Assembly: GCF_030269925.1 (NCBI RefSeq) | Contig: NC_085119.1 | Span: 11,257,001-11,321,000 of the forward strand | Length of the DNA: 64,000 nucleotides | From: Bombyx mori | Lineage: Eukaryota > Arthropoda > Insecta > Lepidoptera > Bombycidae | Direction: 5' to 3' | Part shown: piece after piece, positions 24,229-35,206 of the stretch | Position numbering within the stretch: the first letter of the stretch is position 1 | Layout of the letters: the number at the start of each line of letters is the position of its first letter | The notes under the pieces: model-generated | What the model was told of the DNA's origin: nothing | Database searches by the model: none | What the model saw: the letters and a program-made list of their open reading frames with translations, nothing else | Program-made: the position numbers and the translations under genes

Positions 24229-24479
24229 TACTATTATTATTATGTGTATTAAGCACTGCCTTGCCTGAGAAGACGGCAGGACACACTCCGGCGAGGTGGG
24301 CAACAATCGGCCGGAGCGTTAGGGACTATTGGGAGAGAAACCGGCGAACTATACCGGCATTGTCCAGCAAGACTGCTTTTTGCATTTGGTCTACCACCGA
24401 CTTTTTGTCGAGACCAGGCCTCTCGAGATGTTTTGAGAGGCTTTTAGGGACCAAGCCCTTATTATTATTATTATTATTG
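24229..24479. repeat. ATT-bounded insertion-like segment
   Basis: A GC-rich 230-bp block (from gcactgccttgcctgagaag to gaggcttttagggaccaagc) is bounded on both sides by ATT trinucleotide runs. TAA/ATT tails occur in some LINE clades, so this may be a LINE fragment. The leucine-rich ORF across it comes from the ATT repeats. Identity is unresolved. Confidence 0.4.
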
Positions 24480-25513
24480 ACTGTTAGTTGTATAGTTTTC
24501 TATACCGATATGTCTTCGAATCCGAAGTTGAGATACATACATAAACTTTTCCAAATCGAAAATAAATGTTAACGACGCGGTAATTGAACAAATCGGGCGC
24601 AAATATAAGTCGAAGCCCTGTCGGATGCTATCTAGAATACCTGTATTCTATAAACCACTATTTTGCGGAAAATTACGCAAAACAATTGACACAATATCTA
24701 CATAGTACGTTGTTTGGGTTACCGGTTATTTGAACTACTTTGTAATAACATTTCAGTACACCCTAAAGTCGTTTCAGAATATTACTTCAAAACTTTAACT
24801 TGGAGGTTTAATTAATAAAATATGTTTAAATCTAATCCTAAAAAAAAGTTTAGTCGATATTTAAACACGGACTAATTCCGCTGTAACACAAAGCTAACTA
24901 ACAAATACATCAGAAGTCCACTCGGGTGATTAGTAAGTGCCGCACCAGCTCTGCACCGTACAGTATTTGTGCTGTTATTAATTCGGCGTAATTGAAAGCC
25001 GATCCATCCACAGCAGCGGGCTGCGATTGCGGCCCCAACCAAACGATTCACTCCAATTAAACTCTCTAACCTTTGAAATTCTGCCCGAAAACATATTCTT
25101 TTGCTTTGTTTAACGTGCAACAGGAAACATTGTGTAATTATAAATACAGTTTTGAACAGTTCCATTCCGTTATGTTTTTTTTTTGTCCTGGCTTCAACCA
25201 CTCAATACTATGGAATTTTTTGTTATTTATTTTATTTTTCCATTTTTATGTTTAATTAAAATATAAGAACTGTCGTGCATGTCTGTTTTTAAGTGGTCTT
25301 TTACTAGAAATATTTCCTAACAATTGTATAATAAGACACGGGCGATATACATAGTTTAATGTATACAGGCCGGATCAGAAGTTGTAAGGCATTATTATGT
25401 AGAAAGATGCGGCTTCATACGGCACGCAGAATACAGACTTCTCTTTGTTTTAGTCAGGAATTTGTTGTGATGACAGACCAAGTATCACTATAAGAGAGAC
25501 GACACCTTTGAGA
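24480..25513. other. Non-coding stretch
   Basis: 24880-25080 is GC-richer and carries homeodomain-type ATTA cores. No gene was recognised. Confidence 0.4.
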
Positions 25514-25529
25514 CTGGTGTTGCCATAGT

Positions 25530-25901
25530 CATCATCATTATCCTGCCCTTCTCCCAGTCACCTGGGGTCGGCGCAACATGTTTTCTCCTTCCATACTCTT
25601 CTATCATATACCATTTCTTCGCTCACTTCCCTCCTACCCATATCGTCTTTCACACAATCCATCCATTTCTTCTTAGGTCTACCTCTTCCTCTAAATCCTT
25701 CCACATTCATAGTTAACACTCTCTTAACAACCTCATTTTCATTCCGTCTCATCACATGTCCATACCATCCCAAACGTGCACTCCTCAGCTTCTCTGTCAT
25801 AGGTGCCACTTTCAGACTTCCTCTAACATATTCATTCCGTATTCTATCCATTCTCGTTACTCCACACATCCATCGCAACATTCGCATCTCTGCTGCATTT
25901 T
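25530..25901 (-). mobile_element. 5'-truncated RTE-clade LINE with 16-bp target duplication
   Basis: A precise insertion: the 16-mer CTGGTGTTGCCATAGT occurs on both sides (25514-25529 and 25902-25917). The inserted minus-strand sequence codes the C-terminal end of an RTE-like reverse transcriptase and ends with ATG/ATC-type repeats (catcatcatt on plus), the short-repeat tail usual for RTE elements. All essential domains are missing through 5' truncation. Confidence 0.9.
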
Positions 25902-25914
25902 CTGGTGTTGCCAT
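25558..25914 (-). pseudogene. C-terminal fragment of an RTE LINE reverse transcriptase
   Basis: The frame reads AAEMRMLRWMCGVTRMDRIR, then RSARLGWYGHVMRR, GRGRPKKKWMDCVKDDMGRR and the terminal CCADPR. These are signature C-terminal motifs of RTE proteins. The first few codons, including the apparent start, come from the host target duplication, so the start is not real. The frame is intact from there to its stop, which suggests a fairly recent insertion. Confidence 0.85.
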
Positions 25915-25917
25915 AGT

Positions 25918-27382
25918 GTTGGAATAATTTTATAGCTTTATTTCGTATTGTCTGTGTTTGCTATTAAAATGCTATTTACATAGACGAAGCCATAAATGAA
26001 ACTTTTTTACAAATAAATTTTCAGTCAGTCTATAATTTATTGAACAAACTTTCGACTAGCTAAATATCTAATCTTTATCTAAGTTATTCTATGAATGCTA
26101 AAGGCCGAGACGAAAGAAGTAGAAATTCATGTTATTACTAATTATTATTAATTATTATTATTAATTCATATTTACGTATTGATTTTTATTACGAAGACAA
26201 GCTGAAGAAGAATTAGTCAGCTGTGCGAAAAGCTGTAACATTAGATATATTATGTTACAATAATAAGGAAAATATTGACCATTGAACTCTTTGCAACAAA
26301 CAACGCGTGTACATGAAGACGGTCGCCTACCATTATAGATACGTATTAAATATTGCCATCGATTCTACAATCGAACTAACATTAGACCTATTAACTTTAA
26401 GCAGTATTTAGCCAATCACAGAACGCAATGTATCTGTGTCATTGAAATTGACAATTCGTGACGCAGTTCAGAGCCGCGTCGTCTGCACCTCAGCGCACGC
26501 CCACACTGTTCCATCCAGTCTTTCATGGAAACAGCTCAATAGGTTTCTTGATTTGCTGGCAAATTGCTAATCAAGACCGTAATCAAAACACGGCAGGTAC
26601 GCATTGAGTATTGAGTGGTAATTCCGAGGAGTGGTGGTCCGCGCCGGGCCACTGAGCGTTCAAATTGCCGTGGCGATGTACACCGTTCATTACCGCGCAC
26701 CCGTTGTTTGTTACTCCGTGAACTGAACTACACAAGGAAATTAACGTTTCCACGAAACGGCCAATGAACCTTGATATTGTTGATTTATGATAGATTTTCA
26801 ATTTTGCGAGATCGAAAATTGAGTCGTATCGCGAATCGATGTACTTAAATATCGATACTAAATTGTTTTACTCGATTAAGATTACGGCACAAAACGGTTT
26901 TGCTTCAAAGCGTTTCAAAGCCTTTCAAAGCGTTGTATGGCACAAAATTTATACAGACGATTTTTAAAAAAACTGTTCAAATCAAATGTCTTTTAATCTT
27001 CATTTGATTTCTTAAAAAAACATATCATTTCATAAATGTATTTCACATTAAACTATTATATTATATATTATTATAAACATTATTTTTTGTTCAGAAAAAT
27101 CACACTGTTTTTGCATCACCTTATGGTGGGCTAGGAGAAAATTGCCGTGACATTAATTTTGTACAGCTTTTGTTTTGTGCGCAAAATATATCAATTAAAA
27201 AGTCAATTAATTGCAAGAAAGCCTACGAAATGTTGGAAATAGCATAATGACAATAAAAAACACGAGATTAAACTGTAAAAGCACTTTTAATTAATTAAAC
27301 TATAAAAAATCTTCACATTAAATTTTACTGTAAAATCTTTAAGAATAAAAAAAATTACAACAATCAAACATTCAAATCATAC
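25918..27382. other. Non-coding stretch
   Basis: AT-rich with an ATTATTA run at about 26135-26165 and a GC-richer island at 26465-26720. No gene was recognised. Confidence 0.4.
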
Positions 27383-27622
27383 ATATCGACGCTTGGAAGG
27401 CAAACGTGACTAAGCGACAATGCGTGAACTTTACAGTAGACTAATTTAAAGTTGAAATACCTGAAAAAAATTCAATTTTAACAAATCTAGCTGTAGGATT
27501 GAAATTATTTTAATAGACCTAGAAATATAGATTTTTTGCGCATCGAATATGGTTATTGCCTATCATTTATGTATAAAGCAGTTATTGTCGCTTAGTCACG
27601 TTTGCCTTTCAAGCGTCGATAT
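27383..27622. mobile_element. MITE-like element with 38-bp inverted arms
   Basis: Left arm 27383-27420 and right arm 27585-27622 are inverted copies with one mismatch in 38 (gacgcttgGaagg versus gacgcttgAaagg). The 164-bp interior is AT-rich and has no coding. A TA lies at the outer edge of both arms, so a Tc1/mariner-type MITE is possible. Transcribed through, it would form a long hairpin. Confidence 0.7.
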
Positions 27623-28366
27623 ATTCATAGTTTACCCAGAAAAGTCTGATTGTTCTTTACCAAGGTCATGTGAGCAAAATTGCCTAATTGTCAACATAAA
27701 TCTTCACTTAACTATCGGTCACGGGCACTCCGATTTGTTATAAGGATGTATCTGTGCGGATCTAATTTGTGCTTTGTATCAGTACACGCAGACTGGTTTC
27801 AGATTGTAGGTGAATTGAATTTGATCAGATAGTATCGATTAGTCCTCTAACCAGTGCAATGATTAATGGATTGTTCTATGCAATCAGCTAATTGTAAGTT
27901 GATACGTAGCCGGACGTTAATTAATGCTTTATTCGATTTTGAAATGTTTTTCTGTTATAAAATATTTAGTAAGCAGAGCCTTAAAAATTTTAATTGACCT
28001 TTAAACATCATAACTTTTGCATAAAAACTCAAAGTATTTTGCCGAACAAAAAATAACGATGCAAAAGTAGTAAAGTGGACACAGTTTGGTTGAGTGGTTA
28101 ATGTCATTGAACGATTTGCATAAAAACGTCGCTACGAGCCCTTCGTTCCAAACTTTTAGGCACGTATTAAAAAGTACTAAAATCGAAATGGGACACGAAG
28201 GGGCGTTCCATACTTTTATTAAAATATGGCCAAAAAAAGTTTTAATACACGTAAATTATTACTGGCCATAGTGATGTTTATTTAACTATAAAAAAAAAGT
28301 ACGAGTATCAATCAACCCGAACCTTTTATCAGCTCCGAAATAAACGTTGAACTTTTTTCATTTCAG
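27623..28366. other. Non-coding stretch ending in a splice acceptor
   Basis: AT-rich. It ends with the pyrimidine-rich acceptor cttttttcatttcag just before 28367. Confidence 0.45.
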
Positions 28367-28499
28367 GGACAAATTCAAAGAGACCGTGCGTGCATTCGAG
28401 AAACACTTGAAAGTTGACAGAGATCAATATTGGGTTTGCGGCTTACTGCGCCCTGTCGTTAATGGATTTATAGATCAGATATTCTTAGGGCATATCTAA
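28367..28499 (+). CDS. Candidate terminal coding exon of an unrecognised small gene
   Basis: A strong acceptor (tttcatttcag) precedes a frame with good coding character. Joined to the exon ending at 1754 it restores an Arg codon and continues DKFKETVRAFEKHLK, then VDRDQYWVCGLLRPVV, ending FLGHI and TAA at 28497-28499. The predicted product has 61 residues in two exons. An amphipathic charged helix (about residues 19-35) and a more hydrophobic end can be seen; there is no signal peptide or known motif. AATAAA lies 26 bases after the stop. Alternatively the exon is internal with an unseen donor (candidates are weak), and the stop lies in intron. The family is not recognised. Confidence 0.45.
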
Positions 28500-28524
28500 T
28501 TTTATTTCCTTGGCAGTGCAACAA

Positions 28525-28530
28525 AATAAA
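28525..28530 (+). terminator. Putative polyadenylation signal
   Basis: AATAAA 26 bases after the stop of the candidate terminal exon. In AT-rich DNA this hexamer is common, so it supports the model only weakly. Confidence 0.3.
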
Positions 28531-29950
28531 TTTACTACAACCGCAACGACAATTCTTATTTCTTAAATGTGGTAGATTACATCAGTATAAGGCATAGATT
28601 ACACGTTTTCAGTACTTTTATCGGCACTAATTGACTTGCCAACAACCCAATTGAGACATAAACGACTTATTGCTCACTTGAAAGCTAAGTAAATTGTAAC
28701 AATTTTTTTTTCGCATGTATATATACATCGAACGCATTGATTCACTGGCACTGGCACTTGCATTAATACTAAACTAATACCACTAATACTTGTGACAAGT
28801 AAATAACCAAATTTATCCTATCTAAACTCGCCTTCTAATTTAGACCACTTGACGGAATATGGTTCAATGCGATAACAAACGTCTAAAGCCGTCGCTAGAA
28901 ACAGATTAAAAGAAATATTGTGATCCGTACTGTGATTCATCAATACACTACATCAACCTTTTTTACCCAATGTCGCACTAACAAATTATTAACAAATTTG
29001 CGACCCACTTACGCAAAATTTTTGACACTTGAAATAAAGTACATTCATTAAATGCATACAAATCAATACATCATTAATCTATTAAGCCTAGTTGTTCAGT
29101 TAACATATAGTAAACAGTTGTATATTTACCCTATAGATGTAATTCTCGCGGAACATTTGACAAATGTGTCTTTAAGAACCGCTGCACCAGACACAAGACC
29201 CTTGTTTTAAAGTGTCTAAAACCCAGCGGCTATAACGCCTAGTCCACTCGTACCAAATGTTGCGGCTATGAAGTTGTTAAAATCTTCCACAAAATACTAT
29301 TTTTTTCTATTTAAATACATTATTTATAACATTTACGTACGTACATTACCCTTAATTATCTATCTATGAATACTTTGGACAGTAACGGAATTTCGTCACA
29401 TGTACCTACAGAAATCCGCAAAAATACCAATTTCCGTAACTCGAGACATATTATTGTGTATTTTTCTAAAGCAAAGCGGTCCGCTTTGATTGAAGACTGG
29501 AAAATATTATATAATGAAGTATAACTTATAACACTTTCTAAAATATATATAAATCATCTGATATCTTATCATGAACGTCAAATTCGGTAAAAAATTAAGT
29601 GGAGTTCATGAGACTGTTTTCATTGAACAATTTGATAAAGAACGAGTGCCTTTACAATGATAACCTTTCAAGCGGGTCGCAACTTCCTATCGCATTTCTT
29701 CGATTAGGCCTTCTTTCTCAACGTATCCTTACAAGTTGCTTGTGGTAAATACAATGTTGACCGTTAACATTTGATAGTGGAAATAAAGATAATTTATCTG
29801 CAACAAGATATTGTTGTTTTCGTTCAGAAACATTGTAAGCGTCACCGTCATCGGGTTTATTTATTACATTTTTATCTCGACACGACACTAATTAGATGCA
29901 AAAACAAAATACAAATTAAGATATCGAGAAATAGTTGCATTAAACAATTT
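28531..29950. other. Non-coding stretch
   Basis: No gene or repeat family was recognised. 28630-28700 holds homeodomain-type ATTA/CAATT cores. Confidence 0.4.
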
Positions 29951-29958
29951 TAATACTT

Positions 29959-30075
29959 TTTTTTGTCTAAATGAGAGTTCAAGTTCACGTTACCGAAGCC
30001 CGTAGACATAGCAATGTGAGTGCCACCACCGGCCTTGAGACATGAGGTCGACGTCTCAATTGCATTATACAACAC
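29959..30075 (-). mobile_element. Highly diverged Bm1 fragment
   Basis: Matches to reverse Bm1: T run, ttcacgttaccgaagcccgt, agacatagcaatgtgagtgc, ccttgagacatgaggtcg. Confidence 0.5.
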
Positions 30076-31133
30076 ATTTTAATTATAATGCTCATGCAAT
30101 TTGATGTGAATCGACCAGATTATCAGTGTTAGTCTAAGGGATCAATTTCCGGTTGGAATCACTATCAGCTTTGTTAAAGATATTTGATATTCGGATTTGG
30201 ACCACCAAATTCTTATCTCTTATGTTTTTAGTACCCAAAGCGCAGGAGGAAAGCCTTGCTTGCGACTATTGAGTATGCAACTTTTTTATTTTATCATTCA
30301 AAGAAGCGTTAAGGTATTTTCCCTTTTTGCCCTTATATGATTGCCTAAATGGAAGTAGACCATATTTTAATTTGGTAAGCTTAATCCGAGAATCCCACTC
30401 ATTACCATATTAGTGGGGAAGTTAGGTTAGGATCTGTTACTAATAACTGACAGGAAAGAAGTAACAATAGAAGTTTCAGTCTTATCATCTCATAAGCCTG
30501 TTTTCGTCTAAGCTACTCTGATATGGGAACATAGATTATATTTTAAATTTAATTGACGTAAATATATCGAAAGCAATTTACAAGTCGAATTAATTAACCT
30601 CCCTGCATGACCTTAAATTAAAGATAAAGATGTTTTTATTCATGTTAAGTTAAATAATTAATGTTCATAAGCAACTGTGATTACCGACCGATTGATGGTA
30701 TGTCTTCTGTCTTTAATATTGTTTTTGAATTTAGAATGCATACAAATATACCTGGTGGTAACTGTTCACCATCGTTTATCAACATCAGTAAAGAAAAGCG
30801 GCTGCCTATCACGAAGAATAATCAAAAATAGGACTAAAACCTTAAAACTTGGGTTAAAAGAACAAAATGCAATGATGAGTAATCATTTGAAATCTGTATT
30901 TATTTTGACAATTCACGTCATCGTGACCTTAAAGATAAAACACTCGGTGTAATCGTATCAGCCGATGCGACATGCCCCTATTCAAATCCCACTCGTGTTT
31001 CTAATGAAATACGGAATTAATACATATACAGACGGGATGTCATTCGCCGATGAAGAAATAACATCGTGTTACAAAAATCAAACTAACAACATTTTTAAAT
31101 TTGCGTAATTACCGGTAACAATTATATATTGTA
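30076..31133. other. Non-coding stretch
   Basis: No gene or repeat family was recognised; the ORF at 30677-30952 shows no motif. Confidence 0.4.
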
Positions 31134-31300
31134 AGCCCGCATGGATAGGTACCACCATCCTCTTTGTTTCCGCCGCGAAACAGTAATGCGTTGCGCTTTG
31201 AAGGGGGGACGGCCACTAAACAATACAATTGACACATCGAACTCATATCTCAAGATGGATGACAGCATACCTCTTTTGACCATTGGCTTCCAACCGCTTA
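31134..31300 (+). mobile_element. Diverged Bm1 SINE, plus orientation
   Basis: gcccgcatggataggtacca, cgccgcgaaacagtaatgcg and catatctcaagatggatg match the Bm1 body. It is head to head with the minus copy that follows. Confidence 0.65.
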
Positions 31301-31305
31301 AGGCA

Positions 31306-31490
31306 AGGTTTTTTCTTTCTTAGATATATGAACGAGCTAATGCCAGCAGCGTAGATGACGCCACCCACCTTGAAACATCAGTTCTAAGTCTCAGTTTTTA
31401 CAGCACGACGGCTTCCCTATTATTCACATCGAAACGCATTACTGCTTCACGGCAGAAATAAATTGTCCACCTGGTTAGGTCTCTCCCACC
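31306..31490 (-). mobile_element. Diverged Bm1 SINE, minus orientation
   Basis: ttttttctttcttagatat, ccacccaccttgaaacatca and gcattactgcttcacggcag match reverse Bm1. With the copy at 31134-31300 it forms an inverted pair. Confidence 0.7.
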
Positions 31491-31529
31491 TAAATAATAA
31501 AACAAACAAGCTTTAGAGTATGTTATGAC

Positions 31530-31880
31530 CTCGCTTCAACAACCCTCCAATACCTCAGTCCACGATGTCTTCCACGCAGCCGAGGAGAGATGAGGCTGAC
31601 GCAAGATAGTCCAAGAGAAATTTACTCAAATAGGCCACTATCCTCGGCAATGAGGATTATCAACGCAAGGATGACCTCGCAAATTCTTAAATCACGTGAG
31701 AGATTTTAAGCTATAAGTCCGGCTATTAATAAGAAGATATGGTTATGCGCCGGGGCTCTAGTTACTAGTTTGGACTACTTATTTATTATCGATTTATATC
31801 CTCCCGCTCGAGTCTTCATCCATCCCCATCCTGAAGCTGGAAAGGCCTCCGAGTTAACAACAATCACTTCCATTCCAAAA
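31530..31880 (+). mobile_element. Possible degraded jockey LINE 3' region
   Basis: The string ctggaaaggcctccg near 31840 also occurs close to the 3' end of the jockey copy at 56500. The rest is degraded. Low confidence. Confidence 0.3.
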
Positions 31881-33017
31881 AAGCCTTATATGGTACTAAG
31901 GTTCAAATATATTTTCTGTCCCAATACATAATCACGTAATTCCTATGTTAAGTCAACACTAGGACTGTTGTAAGACACGGCTGGGCACAATCGACTTGCG
32001 TATCTCTGCTACATAGAAACAGTTTCAAAATTATTATTAAAGTCTTAAGCTTAAAGCCTTGAATACATCAATACACAGATGTATTGTAATATCTGATGTG
32101 AATAAATCTAATTGAACTAATGAAGGAGGAATTTCTTAATTAGTAGTGTTCGAAACGAGTCGTAGGCATACGTATTGTACCGAAACGGGTTAATTACGAC
32201 CGATAACTCTTTAATTAACCTACCTAATAACAGAGCATTTGCATTGAAGCCAATTAGGAAGACGGCGGAATTATTACAAAGTATAGGTTATTTCTCGATT
32301 CTAGACTTTCCCAAAATTAATTAGATTACTAATATTAATTAAAATGTTACATATGTGTTGCGAAAAATTTAGTTCTAAAACCATTTGTGACAGAGTTCAT
32401 TCATAGAAATTGTGCGTTGCAATTGCATTTAATTATTTTGTTTTGTAATCGGAAAGTCAATATTGGCTGTATACTAATGACTTCCGACGTCAATTTCCAA
32501 TGTCTGCAATCAAATCGTGTGTCAACGCGCGTCATTCATCACGCCACCTATGGTTATCGAAGACCATAATGTTGTCGCAGGATGCCCTAATGAGAGATCA
32601 GTTATAACTTTCTAATTAGCTACGCATATTAAAATAAGGATGGATGTTGTTGAGTAAAACATGAACCATTTATGTGTTATTTAGAGATATATCTATAGTA
32701 GGATATTTTAAAGTTTAATAGGATTTTCCCTTTTTCGTACTACATACACATTTTTAAAAATCTTAACTGAAATAATTATTATACTTTTTGTTCAATCGAT
32801 ACAATAAAAATAGTTGATTTTTTTTAACTGAACCACATGGCGCTGATTAATAAAAACCTTTGCTGTCATATACCTACATATCATGTAGTCGATCAAAGTA
32901 TAAGACAATAACAAAAGATCAGATTATACACTGGACGCTTTTGCGAGGATAGGGGGGAGGGGGTGTCATTATTATAAATCAGCTATATTTTTTTGGGTTC
33001 AGTAAACATTGTTAGTA
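31881..33017. other. Non-coding stretch
   Basis: No gene or repeat family was recognised. Confidence 0.4.
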
Positions 33018-33376
33018 AGTCAGCGTGGCCTGAAAGCCAAGACGCCCGAGCCATTGGTATCGAGCGATGCAACTGTGCCGGTGTTCGAATCCCGCAGGCC
33101 GCAGGCAAAATTATAATTTGTGTAATCACTGGTTGTAGGACCTCTTGGGAGTCCGCACGGGTAGGTGCTACCACCCCGTCTATTTCCGCCGTGAAGCAGT
33201 AATGAATTTCGGTTCGAAAGATGGGGTAGCCGTTGTAACTATACTGAGACCTTAGAACTTATATCTCGAGGTGGGTGGCGCATTTACGTTGTAGATGTCT
33301 ATGGGCTCCAGTAACCACTTAACACCAGGTGGGCTGTGAGCTCGTCCACCCATCTAAGCAATAAAAAAATAAAAAA
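33018..33376 (+). mobile_element. Bm1 SINE with tRNA-derived head
   Basis: It includes the rarely kept 5' head with a polymerase III B box (GTGTTCGAATCCC, 33081-33093) and an A-box-like stretch near 33018-33035 (gtcagcgtggcctgaaag). The body follows to ccatctaagcaataaaaaaa. Part of the segment between head and body is deleted compared with 43078-43520. Confidence 0.85.
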
Positions 33377-33660
33377 GGGCGGTACCAATTTTTCTTATAA
33401 TTTGCGCAATCACTGGTGGTAGGGCGTGTTGTGAGCTTGCACGTGTAGATATAACCACCCTGCCTATTGTTGCCGTGAAACAGTAATGCGTTTCGGTTTG
33501 GAGGATGGAGCAGCCGTTGTACTACTATAAAACTGAGACTTAGAACTCATGTCTCAAGTTGGATGGCGCCATTTACGTTTTTTATGTCTATTGGTTACGG
33601 GAACGATATAACACCAGGAAGGCCGTGAACTCAATCGTCCATCTGAGAAATAAAAAAAAA
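33377..33660 (+). mobile_element. Second Bm1 SINE in tandem
   Basis: It starts ggcggtaccaatttttctta immediately after the tail of the previous copy, and ends atctgagaaataaaaaaaaa. It is diverged in the middle (cttgcacgtgtagatataac). Confidence 0.8.
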
Positions 33661-34063
33661 CAAGCAATCCTGTAATGGAACTATACTTAAACGTTTGTTT
33701 TCTATATCTTTGGGTACATTACGCCAAATTTCGGGACCTCGAACTAAATAAAAGATTCAAACCTTGCTAATACTTTAACGTTGTAAAATAATTTTAAATT
33801 GTTACTTAAGTCTTATAACTACTTTATGACGTGACTTATACGAGTATAACAATTAATGTGGTTATATCTATAAAGCATTGTAACATGGCAAAATACATTG
33901 AAGAGCCTCTAATTGACGATATTGTGAGAAATGAAAATTGAAAAAATACAACTTAATTATAAAAATTAAACAACAGTTACTCAGAAAAATTGGAATATGC
34001 CTGCCATAGAATTCGAACTTAGGCATAGAACCCGCATTCGATACGAGTCAACCGAGCGTCTTA
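33661..34063. other. Non-coding stretch
   Basis: AT-rich with no recognised gene. Confidence 0.4.
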
Positions 34064-34461
34064 TCTATATATTAATACGTGAAGCAAAAACTTTATATCC
34101 CTTTTTAAGAAAATTGCGCCGACGGAGGAGTATGAAATTTTCCACACTTATAGAGAATATAGAGAAGAAATGCACAATGCTATTTTTTTTTTAAATAATG
34201 CATAAAAGATACATTAAATCAATAAAGAAAACATTACACACACTACATACCATGCATTTGACGCACACACGCATGCATACTATTTATTGTCAAACTTTTG
34301 TTCTTGACGTCTGTGGTCAAATTAAGAATAGATTAAATATTGTTTGTCTTTATTAATATTTTTTATAGTGTAGCCTTGGCGAAATTTGTGATTATAGTAT
34401 GTGTACAAACTTACAATTCGAATTAATTATAGTCGAATTTCGACTACTGCGGGAACTCTAG
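34064..34461 (+). mobile_element. Non-autonomous Helitron, family 1
   Basis: TCTATATATTAATACGTGA start, TAGTCGAATTTCGACTA hairpin (8-bp arms) and CTCTAG end. Preceded by A and followed by T. Confidence 0.85.
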
Positions 34462-34830
34462 TCTATTAAGTTACGGATGCATCAAAAAGTCCTTAAATAT
34501 GCTGCTACATTAAGTTCGAAATTTTGGTTTCAAGATAACCAATACAATTACGATAATTAACGTTCACTCTAGCAGCGGGTGTACCACAAAATGCTAATGT
34601 AGTTCTACACGAGACAGTGCGGCCCTAATTAAATAAGCAAGGAGAGGAAGCACCGCAGCGCACGGCTGCTGAAAAACATAAGCCTCGCCAACAAGCTAAT
34701 TACTGATGACCTTCGTAAGGCAGGGCTACCATCCTCTTGTTTAGCAAGCATAGTAATTACGCAACCACAATTCCCTATACGAGACATAAATCAATTTTGA
34801 TATATATTTTAGAGGGCAATAGAATTGGTA

Positions 34831-35092
34831 TTTTTTTTTGCTCTTGTATGCAGACGAGCATACGGCCCACCTGATGGTGAGTGGTTACCGTCGCCCATGG
34901 ACTTCAGCGATGCCAGGGGCAGAGCCAAGCCGCTGCCTACCGCTTAATACTCTCCACAAGCCTCGTTTGAAGAAGGACATGTCATAGCGCTCGGGAAACA
35001 CCGTGGAGGGGAGCTCATTCCATAGCCGGATGGTACATGGCAAAAAAGACCTCTGGAAACGCACTGTGAATGACCGCAGTGGCTCCAGGTAT
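34831..35092 (-). mobile_element. LINE 3' fragment (same family as 40802-41260)
   Basis: Reverse tail with a T run, gcagacgagcatacggccca, gtggttaccgtcgcccatgg, gggaaacaccgtggagggga and ccgcagtggctccaggtat. It covers the last part of the ORF and the 3' tail. Confidence 0.8.
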
Positions 35093-35105
35093 AGTATGGT
35101 ATTTC

Positions 35106-35206
35106 ATTGACAAGTGAACAAGCTCACGGCCCATCTAGTGTTAAATGGTTATCAAATTCCATAGACATTACAAAATTAATAGTATCTTGAGATTTGAACT
35201 CGAAGT
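35106..35206 (-). mobile_element. Diverged Bm1 fragment
   Basis: gaacaagctcacggcccatc, tagtgttaaatggttatc and tagtatcttgagatttgaac match reverse Bm1. Confidence 0.5.

Noticed and set aside
24126..24572. 148-codon ORF with Leu runs that look like membrane segments
   Set aside because: The Leu runs are translations of ATT/TTA repeats flanking an insertion-like block; no coding support.
33018..33110. A genuine tRNA gene
   Set aside because: A B box is present, but the cloverleaf arms do not form and the body continues into Bm1; it is the SINE head.
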